Shown: positions 58,182 through 64,000 of the stretch, one piece after another | How positions within the stretch are numbered: position 1 is the stretch's first letter | Layout: the number at the start of each line of letters is the position of its first letter | The notes under the pieces: generated by a model | Seen by the model: the letters and a program-made list of their open reading frames with translations, nothing else | Database searches by the model: none | What the model was told of the DNA's origin: nothing | NCBI RefSeq assembly: GCF_014251995.1 | Contig: NZ_CP059205.1 | Span: forward strand, 124,001 to 188,000 | Source: Blattabacterium cuenoti | Lineage (GTDB): Bacteria > Bacteroidota > Bacteroidia > Flavobacteriales > Blattabacteriaceae | Direction of reading: 5' to 3' | Length of the DNA: 64,000 bases | Position numbers and translations under genes: made by a program

Positions 58182-59598
58182 TATTTTTTTTTAATCCTAG
58201 TTCTTCTCCTTTTTTTAACATAAGAAAATAAGCAGATTGAAATTCATTAGATATCTTTCCTTCTAAAATAGAATCTTTGATAAAATTTTTTATAATTCCT
58301 ATTTTTTTACATGGATTAATATTAAAAACCTTCATAATATCATTTCCTGATATAGGCGATTTCCAATTTTTTATTTTATCTTTTTTTTCCAATTTTTCAA
58401 TCCTTTCCATAAGGAAATAAATATTTTCTTGGTATTTTTTCTTTTTTTCCATATTACTAGTAGTAATATCAGCAAGACACAATTTCATCAAATCTTCTAC
58501 ATCATCTCCAATTTCAAATAATAATCTACGTATAGAAGAATCTCTAGTTTTATCCCCTATCAACGCTATAGGTTTATAACTATTTTGAATAATTTTTTTT
58601 ACATATTTCATAGGATTTCCGATAGGTAGTTTCAATCGTTTGAATATATGAAATATCATTTTTGATCCTACAAATTCATGAGAATGAAAGGACCATCCTA
58701 TTTTTGGTAAAAATTTTTTTGTATGAATTTTTCCTATATCGTGAAGTAAAGCGGCCCATCTCAACCAAAGAGAATTTTCTTTTATTTTACTAATATTATC
58801 TACTACTTGTAAAGTATGATAAAAATTATCTTTGTGTTTATATCCATTTTTTTCTTCTATTCCCTTTAACAAGGTTAATTCTGGTAATATAATTGATAAT
58901 AATCCAGATTCATATAATAACAATAAACCTATAGAAGGTTTTTTAGATAATAAAATTTTATTAAATTCTTCTATAATTCTTTCTGAAGATACAATATTTA
59001 TCCTATTTTTATTTTTTTTGATAGATTTGAATGAAGATTTTTCAATAGAAAATTGAAGCTGAGTAGAAAATCGAATTGCTCGCATCATACGTAATGGATC
59101 ATCAGAATAAGTAACATTTGAATCTAATGGAGTTCTTAATATTTTTTTTTTTAAATCTGATAGTCCTCCAAACGGATCAATCAATTTTCCATAATTATTA
59201 TGGTTTAAACTAATAGCTAAAGCATTGATAGTAAAATCTCTTCTGTTTTGATCATCTTGTAATGATCCTAATTCTACAAAGGGATTTCTACTAGAAAAAC
59301 AATATGATTCTTTTCTAGCCCCAACGAATTCTATTTTTTGATTGTTATATTTTAACATAGCAGTTCCAAAACGTTTAAATATCCTGATTTTAGGATAAGG
59401 TTTAATATATTTAGAAACTTCTTTAGCTAATCTAATCCCTTCTCCTATTGTTAAAATATCTAAATCTTCTGATTCTTTCTTCCCTAATAAAAAATCTCTT
59501 ACATATCCTCCTATTACATAACTATCTTGTTTTATTCTTTGAGAAGAAATTCTGACAATGTGAAATATTTTTTTCTGAAGAGCTGATGATAAATTCAT
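58174..59598 (-). CDS. cca: CCA tRNA nucleotidyltransferase with HD domain
   Basis: The 474-residue enzyme adds CCA to tRNA 3' ends. The nucleotidyltransferase motif is VIGGYVRDFLLGK with the acid pair in EDLDIL, RRDFTINALAI follows, and DDPLRMMRAIRF is the base-recognition segment. The C-terminal half has an HD domain (HTLQVVDNI, ALLHDIGK). A poly(A) polymerase assignment is the alternative. Both tRNA genes in this window lack encoded CCA, which supports the need for it. Confidence 0.93.
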   Translation of the reverse strand: MNLSSALQKKIFHIVRISSQRIKQDSYVIGGYVRDFLLGKKESEDLDILTIGEGIRLAKEVSKYIKPYPKIRIFKRFGTAMLKYNNQKIEFVGARKESYCFSSRNPFVELGSLQDDQNRRDFTINALAISLNHNNYGKLIDPFGGLSDLKKKILRTPLDSNVTYSDDPLRMMRAIRFSTQLQFSIEKSSFKSIKKNKNRINIVSSERIIEEFNKILLSKKPSIGLLLLYESGLLSIILPELTLLKGIEEKNGYKHKDNFYHTLQVVDNISKIKENSLWLRWAALLHDIGKIHTKKFLPKIGWSFHSHEFVGSKMIFHIFKRLKLPIGNPMKYVKKIIQNSYKPIALIGDKTRDSSIRRLLFEIGDDVEDLMKLCLADITTSNMEKKKKYQENIYFLMERIEKLEKKDKIKNWKSPISGNDIMKVFNINPCKKIGIIKNFIKDSILEGKISNEFQSAYFLMLKKGEELGLKKNNE

Positions 59599-59606
59599 GT
59601 ATTAAA

Positions 59607-60179
59607 CTACACCCGTAATATTTTTATTTTATCTGAGACAATTTTGATAATTCTTGAATTACTATAATTAGATATTTCTTCTCTTCTAAATTCTACAGCG
59701 TAATCTATTTTTTTTAAAATAAAAGAACTAATATCGGAAAATGATTTAGGAGAAGGAAATCCTGATAAATTAGCAGAAGTTGAAATAATGGGTTTATTTA
59801 AATTTTTTATTAAACAAACACAAAATGGATCATATGTTAAACGAACAGCCAAGGTATTAACTCCATTTAATAAATTAAATATAACATTGCTAACATTATC
59901 ATATATTATAGTAATAGGTTTTCTTTTTTTATTATTAATAATAATTTTTCCAACAAAATTAGAAATTTTTCCTACTAGATTACATAATCTATCCATGTTT
60001 TCTACTAGAATAATCATAGGTTTAGATAGACTTCTATTTTTAATTTGATATAATTTTTTTATAGCTTGAATATTAAATGCATCACACCCTAATCCCCATA
60101 TAGTATCTGTGGGATACAATAGTATTTTTCCTTTTTTTAATATATCCACACTTTTTTCTATTTCTTTATAAAAACACAT
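59607..60179 (-). CDS. tsaC: Threonylcarbamoyl-AMP synthase
   Basis: The 190-residue YrdC-fold protein makes threonylcarbamoyl-AMP for the t6A modification of tRNAs reading ANN codons. The signature is LLYPTDTIWGLGCDAFN, followed by KNRSLSKPMIILV and ISTSANLSGFPSP. It is the short TsaC form without the C-terminal Sua5 domain. It lies 5 bp after dapD on the same strand. Confidence 0.94.
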   Translation of the reverse strand: MCFYKEIEKSVDILKKGKILLYPTDTIWGLGCDAFNIQAIKKLYQIKNRSLSKPMIILVENMDRLCNLVGKISNFVGKIIINNKKRKPITIIYDNVSNVIFNLLNGVNTLAVRLTYDPFCVCLIKNLNKPIISTSANLSGFPSPKSFSDISSFILKKIDYAVEFRREEISNYSNSRIIKIVSDKIKILRV

Positions 60180-60184
60180 TTGAA

Positions 60185-61012
60185 TTATACTGATAAATTG
60201 TGACTTCTCAATGCCTCATTCAAAGTGGTCTTCTTATTTGTACTTTCTTTTCTTTTTCCTATAATCATTGCACATGGAACATAATATATTCCTGAAGGAA
60301 ATTTTTTTGGATAAGATCCAGGAATAACAACGGAATATTCGGGGATAACCCTATTAAGTTCAATAGGTTTTCCATTATTAGTAACATCAAAGATTTTGGT
60401 AGAAGAAGTTAAAACAACATTTGCTCCTAAAACAGCACACTTTCGTATCAATACCCCTTCTACTAAGATACATCTAGATCCAACAAAAACATCATCCTCT
60501 ATAATTACAGGATTAGACTGTATAGGTTCTAAAACCCCTCCTATTCCAACACCACCACTTATATGAACACGAGATCCAATTTGAGCACAGCTACCAACTG
60601 TAGCCCATGTATCTATCATTGTACCTTCTCCTATATATGCTCCTATATTAATATAAGAAGGCATAAGAATAACTCCTTTCGATATGTAAGAACCATATCG
60701 TGCAACAGCATGAGGAACAACACGAATATTTTTTTCTTTAAAGTTGTTTTTTAAAGGTATTTTATCATAAAATTCCAATGGTCCTAATTTTAGGATATTC
60801 ATTTTTTTAATAGAAAAATACATGATGATCGATTTTTTTATCCATTCGTTTACTACCCATTTTCCATTTATTGAATCGGACACTTTTATCAATCCATTTT
60901 CTAAATAATCAATTACTTGAGAAATAACATTTTTAATGTTGTTATCAGTATTCCATGAATTTTTTTTATTCCAAGACTTTTCTATCTCTGATTTTAGTTT
61001 TCCTATTTCCAT
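60185..61012 (-). CDS. dapD: Tetrahydrodipicolinate N-succinyltransferase
   Basis: The 275-residue enzyme adds succinyl to tetrahydrodipicolinate in the succinylase route to lysine and diaminopimelate. It has an N-terminal helical domain and a left-handed beta-helix of hexapeptide repeats (about residues 105-235), with typical segments ARYGSYISKGVILMPSYINI, GTMIDTWATVGSCAQIG and HISGGVGIGGVLEP. It is first in the dapD-tsaC-cca-nrnA order. Its aspartate-semialdehyde precursor branches from the pathway entered by thrA. Confidence 0.96.
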   Translation of the reverse strand: MEIGKLKSEIEKSWNKKNSWNTDNNIKNVISQVIDYLENGLIKVSDSINGKWVVNEWIKKSIIMYFSIKKMNILKLGPLEFYDKIPLKNNFKEKNIRVVPHAVARYGSYISKGVILMPSYINIGAYIGEGTMIDTWATVGSCAQIGSRVHISGGVGIGGVLEPIQSNPVIIEDDVFVGSRCILVEGVLIRKCAVLGANVVLTSSTKIFDVTNNGKPIELNRVIPEYSVVIPGSYPKKFPSGIYYVPCAMIIGKRKESTNKKTTLNEALRSHNLSV

Positions 61013-61030
61013 ATAAAGCTTTGATTAAAA

Positions 61031-61038
61031 CAAAAGTA
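61031..61038 (-). promoter_or_regulatory. Bacteroidota-type -7 promoter element for dapD
   Basis: On the minus strand TACTTTTG matches TAnnTTTG exactly, 18 bp before the dapD ATG. Confidence 0.4.
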
Positions 61039-61085
61039 GTAAAATAAAATAAAAAAACAAACATCAGTATAATAAAAATCATGTA

Positions 61086-61093
61086 TACATTTG
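61086..61093 (+). promoter_or_regulatory. Bacteroidota-type -7 promoter element for ruvX-def
   Basis: TACATTTG matches TAnnTTTG exactly, 18 bp before the ruvX ATG at 61112. It faces away from the dapD element, giving a back-to-back promoter pair in a 99-bp spacer. Confidence 0.4.
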
Positions 61094-61111
61094 TTAATAA
61101 TAAAAATAATG

Positions 61112-61528
61112 ATGTCTAAAATATTAGGAATTGACTATGGAAAGGTAATAACAGGTTTATCTATAACAGATAACAAACAAATATTCGCATTTGGATTAGA
61201 TTCTATTCGGACTAAAAAATTGATGAACTTTTTAGAATCTTTTTTAGATTATGAAAAAATAGATAAAATCGTTATAGGATTACCAAAAAAATTAAATGAT
61301 AAAGAAGAAACATTAATAGAAAAAGATATTCAAATATTTATAAATAAATTTAGTATAAAATATCCTAGAATCATAATAGAAAGATTAGATGAAAGATTTA
61401 CATCTAAAATAGCTTTTAATGTTATGATAGAATCGGGATTGAGAAAAAAAAGGAGAAAAAAAGTCATCTTAGATAAAATTAGTGCTACTATTATTTTACA
61501 ATCTTATCTAAAAAAAAATAATAAATAA
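61112..61528 (+). CDS. ruvX: Holliday junction resolvase-like protein RuvX (YqgF)
   Basis: The small RNase H-fold nuclease starts MSKILGIDYGKVITGLSI, with the first catalytic aspartate in GIDYG. IDKIVIGLPKK and LDERFTSKIA supply further family residues, and the last acid is in LDKISATIILQ. YqgF proteins act in 16S rRNA 3'-end maturation or in DNA junction handling. The ATG at 61112 gives 138 residues; the preceding ATG at 61109 is equally possible, and an upstream TTG at 61091 is part of the promoter. Confidence 0.9.
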   Translation: MSKILGIDYGKVITGLSITDNKQIFAFGLDSIRTKKLMNFLESFLDYEKIDKIVIGLPKKLNDKEETLIEKDIQIFINKFSIKYPRIIIERLDERFTSKIAFNVMIESGLRKKRRKKVILDKISATIILQSYLKKNNK

Positions 61529-61535
61529 TTAATCT

Positions 61536-62060
61536 ATGGTATTGCCTATAATTCTTTATGGAAATCCTATTTTGAGAAAAAAATGTTTAGATATAGATTT
61601 ATTTTCTTATAAAAAGGAAATTAATCAATTAATAAAAGATATGTTTGATACTGTAAACCAATCGAAAGGAATAGGACTAGCCGCTCCCCAAATTGGAAAA
61701 AATATACGGATTTTTATAGTAAAAATTCCAAATTTAAATAAGAAAAATTCAAATGGTAATAACAACTATTATGAAGAAGTTTTCATTAATTCTAAAATAT
61801 TGAATACTTATGGAAAAGAATATAAGTTTAATGAGGGATGTCTTAGTATTCCTGGAATAATGGGAGATATTAAAAGAAGGTCCAATATACTAATTGAATA
61901 TTATGATCATAACCTGAAAAAAAAGAGGAAAAATATAACAGGTCTATGTGCTAGGGTTATTCTTCATGAATATGATCATCTAAATGGAAAACTTTTTATA
62001 GATTATTTTCCTTACAAAGAAAGAAAAAAAATAGAAAAAAAATTAATCGATTTATTATAA
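61536..62060 (+). CDS. def: Peptide deformylase
   Basis: The 174-residue metalloenzyme removes the formyl group from new proteins. All three motifs are present: GIGLAAPQIG (45-54), EGCLSIPG with metal ligand C102, and HEYDH with H144, E145 and H148. The C-terminal basic tail is short. It stands 7 bp after ruvX and is convergent with rplT. It acts on proteins started by the initiator tRNA found at the left of the window. Confidence 0.97.
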   Translation: MVLPIILYGNPILRKKCLDIDLFSYKKEINQLIKDMFDTVNQSKGIGLAAPQIGKNIRIFIVKIPNLNKKNSNGNNNYYEEVFINSKILNTYGKEYKFNEGCLSIPGIMGDIKRRSNILIEYYDHNLKKKRKNITGLCARVILHEYDHLNGKLFIDYFPYKERKKIEKKLIDLL

Positions 62061-62070
62061 ATAAAATTGT

Positions 62071-62418
62071 TCATGAAAAAATATGATTTATTATTTTTTT
62101 GAATGTTTCAGGTTCGTTCATTGATAAATCTGAAAGTATTTTTCTATTTATACTAATTTTTTTATTGGATAGCTCTTTCATGAATCTAGAATAAGACTTT
62201 CCAAACTTACGTGCTCCAGCATTTATACGTTGAATCCAAAGAGATCTAAAATCTCTCTTCTTTTTTTTTCTCCCTGAATAAGCATAAACAAAGGACTTTT
62301 CTACTGCATTTTTAGCAACTGTGTAAACTTTACTTCTTGCCCCGTAAAAACCTTTTGCCGATTTTAGAATTTTTTTTCGTCTTCTTCTGGAAGAAACTGA
62401 ATTTGTGGATCTTGGCAT
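62071..62418 (-). CDS. rplT: 50S ribosomal protein L20
   Basis: The 115-residue protein binds 23S rRNA early in large-subunit assembly. The N-terminus [19 protein letters not shown] and the body [36 protein letters not shown] fit L20 closely. It is the last gene of thrS-infC-rpmI-rplT, a widely conserved bacterial order; in other bacteria L20 represses this operon. Confidence 0.97.
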   Translation of the reverse strand: MPRSTNSVSSRRRRKKILKSAKGFYGARSKVYTVAKNAVEKSFVYAYSGRKKKKRDFRSLWIQRINAGARKFGKSYSRFMKELSNKKISINRKILSDLSMNEPETFKKIINHIFS

Positions 62419-62431
62419 AATAATTGATTCA

Positions 62432-62620
62432 CTATATTTGTTTATTTATATTTTTTTGGTCTGATTTATTTAACATAATAAATTTAGAAAGATTTCTTTT
62501 TCTTTTTTTAGATTTTTTAGTTAATAAATGACTTTTAAATGCATGTTTTTTTTTTATATATCCATTTGCTGTTTTTTTAAATCTTTTTTTTGACCCTGAT
62601 TTGGTTTTCAATTTTGGCAT
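62432..62620 (-). CDS. rpmI: 50S ribosomal protein L35
   Basis: The 62-residue, very basic protein starts [20 protein letters not shown], the standard L35 start, and continues [21 protein letters not shown] run of ten A's encodes three lysines in the middle without breaking the frame. It is slightly shorter than the usual 64-65 residues, with a worn C-terminus. It lies 2 bp after infC. Confidence 0.95.
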   Translation of the reverse strand: MPKLKTKSGSKKRFKKTANGYIKKKHAFKSHLLTKKSKKRKRNLSKFIMLNKSDQKNINKQI

Positions 62621-62622
62621 AA

Positions 62623-63198
62623 TTATATTTTTTTTGGAGCTAAAATCATATACATCCTTTTTCCTTCCATAACCGGCATTTGTTCTACTTTTCCATATTC
62701 TCCAATTTGTTCTGCAAATTTCAATAATTTTATTTTACCTTGGTTTTTATATACTATAGAACGACCTTTAAAAAAAACGAAAACCTTTACTTTGTCGCCT
62801 CGCATTAAAAATTTCTCAGCACTTTTTATTTTAACTTTTCCATCATGATCTCCTATTTGAGGACCAAATCTTATTTCTTTGGTATTAACTTTAATTTGTT
62901 TTGATTTAAATTGTTTTTTTCTTTTTTTCTGTTCATATAAAAACTTTTTATAGTCCAATATTTTACAAACTGGTGGATGTAATTTTGGGTTAATCTCAAC
63001 CAAATCTAACCCTTTTTCTTTAGAAAACTGAATAGCTTCTTGGATAGAGTAAATACCATTTTCTATAGAAGAATAATTACCTACTAAACGTACTTTTTTT
63101 GAATCGATATTTTCATTAATTCGATGTTCCGATTTTCTTTGTGGTAATGTTCTAAAAGTTCTCTTTTTTTTATTTCCTCTTGAAAATTTTTTTTTTAT
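62623..63198 (-). CDS. infC: Translation initiation factor IF-3
   Basis: IF-3 binds the 30S subunit and checks start-codon choice. The open frame extends upstream of the first standard start and gives [16 protein letters not shown] and [18 protein letters not shown], both needed for the N-terminal domain, so a start with a rare codon is required. The best candidates are ATA at 63196-63198 or ATC at 63199-63201, both overlapping the thrS stop TAA. From the ATA the protein has 191 residues, a normal length. IF-3 genes typically use AUU-like starts for self-control. The C-terminal domain ends [13 protein letters not shown]. Confidence 0.93.
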   Translation of the reverse strand: MKKKFSRGNKKKRTFRTLPQRKSEHRINENIDSKKVRLVGNYSSIENGIYSIQEAIQFSKEKGLDLVEINPKLHPPVCKILDYKKFLYEQKKRKKQFKSKQIKVNTKEIRFGPQIGDHDGKVKIKSAEKFLMRGDKVKVFVFFKGRSIVYKNQGKIKLLKFAEQIGEYGKVEQMPVMEGKRMYMILAPKKI

Positions 63199-64000
63199 GA
63201 TAGTTTTTTAGTTTTTAAATTTATTTCATCAAAAATAACTTTTATTCCTTTAGAAACATAAAAAGTTCCTATATGTCCTAATCCATGACGTCTTAATGAT
63301 ATCATCTTATTTTTCTCTTCTTTTTCTCCCAATATAACCATATAAGGAATTTTATTTTCTTCAGAATCCTTAATTTTTTTATTAACTTTTTCATCTCTTT
63401 CGTCAAGAATAACACGAATATTTTTATCTAACATCAAATTTAAAATTTTTTTTGAATAAATTATATATTTATTGCTTATAGGAAGTATGATTGCTTGATC
63501 AGGAGCTAACCAAGAAGGAATGTTTCCTTTTGTATGTTCTATCATAATAGCAATAATTCGTTCCAATGATCCAAAAGGAGCTCTATGAATTATAACTGGA
63601 CGTAATTTTTCATTTTTTTTTCCTTTGTAATACAAATCGAATCTATCAGGTAGATTGTAATCTACCTGAATGGTTCCTAATTGCCAATTTCTTCCCAAAG
63701 AATCCTTAATAAGAAAATCTAATTTCGGGCCATAAAAAGCCGCTTCTCCATAATTTATAAAAGCTTTTATTTTTTCTTCTTTAACTACTTTTAGTATGGC
63801 TTCTTCTGCCTTATTCCAATTATTTTTTGATCCGATATAACTATCTATTTTTTTTGTATCTCTTAAAGATATTCTAACCGAGTATTCAAAAAATCCTAAA
63901 CAACGAAAAACATAAAAAATTAAATTAATAACTTTTTTAAATTCTTCTAATAATTGATCATAAGTACAAAAAATATGTGCATCATCTTGAGTAAAACATC
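63195..64000 (-). CDS. thrS: Threonyl-tRNA synthetase, C-terminal part, cut by window edge
   Basis: The frame is open from the right edge to a TAA at 63195-63197, giving the last 267 or so residues. Class II motif 2 is visible as RCFTQDDAHIF at the window edge, then AAFYGPKLDFLIKDSLGRNW and motif 3 around HRAPFGSLERIIAIMIEH, followed by the anticodon-binding domain (FYVSKGIKVIFDEI near the end). It charges tRNA-Thr. It begins the thrS-infC-rpmI-rplT unit. Confidence 0.97.
   Translation of the reverse strand, partial: CFTQDDAHIFCTYDQLLEEFKKVINLIFYVFRCLGFFEYSVRISLRDTKKIDSYIGSKNNWNKAEEAILKVVKEEKIKAFINYGEAAFYGPKLDFLIKDSLGRNWQLGTIQVDYNLPDRFDLYYKGKKNEKLRPVIIHRAPFGSLERIIAIMIEHTKGNIPSWLAPDQAIILPISNKYIIYSKKILNLMLDKNIRVILDERDEKVNKKIKDSEENKIPYMVILGEKEEKNKMISLRRHGLGHIGTFYVSKGIKVIFDEINLKTKKLS

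Overview
The window is a very AT-rich, densely packed stretch of a reduced Bacteroidota (Flavobacteriales) chromosome. Most likely it is a Blattabacterium-type cockroach endosymbiont. The pointers are: an urease (fused gamma-beta subunit plus alpha) in an otherwise streamlined genome; intact threonine, purine, pyrimidine, chorismate and lysine-pathway genes; flavobacterial family traits (DUF4293 protein, eukaryote-like ProRS, AccD and a coiled-coil protein without zinc cysteines); TAnnTTTG promoter elements; long poly(A) tracts; gene spacings of a few bases with many overlaps; and no insertion sequences, prophage or CRISPR. The species name is an inference from gene content, not a database match.

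Layout. 0-2.3 kb: 5' part of rmuC, initiator tRNA and rho, all minus. 2.4-4 kb: DUF4293 and prfA. 4-6 kb: rpmF-accB-accC (minus). 6-10 kb: proS, pyrD and a pyrE-pyrF fusion. 10-14.9 kb: marC, a frameshifted rnpA, fbp, plsC, rnhA, a TrmH-family methyltransferase, a frameshifted dCMP-deaminase-like gene running into tRNA-Leu. 14.9-17.2 kb: ureC and ureAB (minus). 17.6-22.4 kb: thrABC. 22.4-26.2 kb: thyA, prs, rplY, tadA, dedA and a 39-residue membrane ORF. 26.2-33.8 kb: aroB, gyrA, a C-terminal processing protease, surE, ruvB. 33.9-49.1 kb: eleven co-directional nucleotide genes purA-B-L-E-C-F-M-N-H-D-guaA. 49.1-53.7 kb: accD, fbaA and a nuclease-less UvrD-type helicase. 53.7-64 kb: lipA, nif3-like, a coiled-coil protein, a thioredoxin-like protein, nrnA-cca-tsaC-dapD, ruvX, def, and thrS(partial)-infC-rpmI-rplT.

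How they fit together. Urease would release ammonia from host urea, which could feed amino-acid synthesis. thrABC and dapD draw on the aspartate family. prs supplies PRPP to both the purine cluster and pyrE-F. The dCMP deaminase and thyA supply dTMP. accB, accC, accD and plsC serve lipid synthesis. Neither tRNA encodes CCA, so the cca gene in the window is needed to mature them.

No clearly new multi-gene system was found. The strongest unusual signals are two genes (rnpA and the deaminase) whose only frame disruption falls exactly on a run of ten A's; the deaminase stop codon lying inside tRNA-Leu; a eukaryote-like bifunctional UMP synthase; a long hairpin between ureAB and thrA; and a set of perfect TAnnTTTG elements in front of genes.
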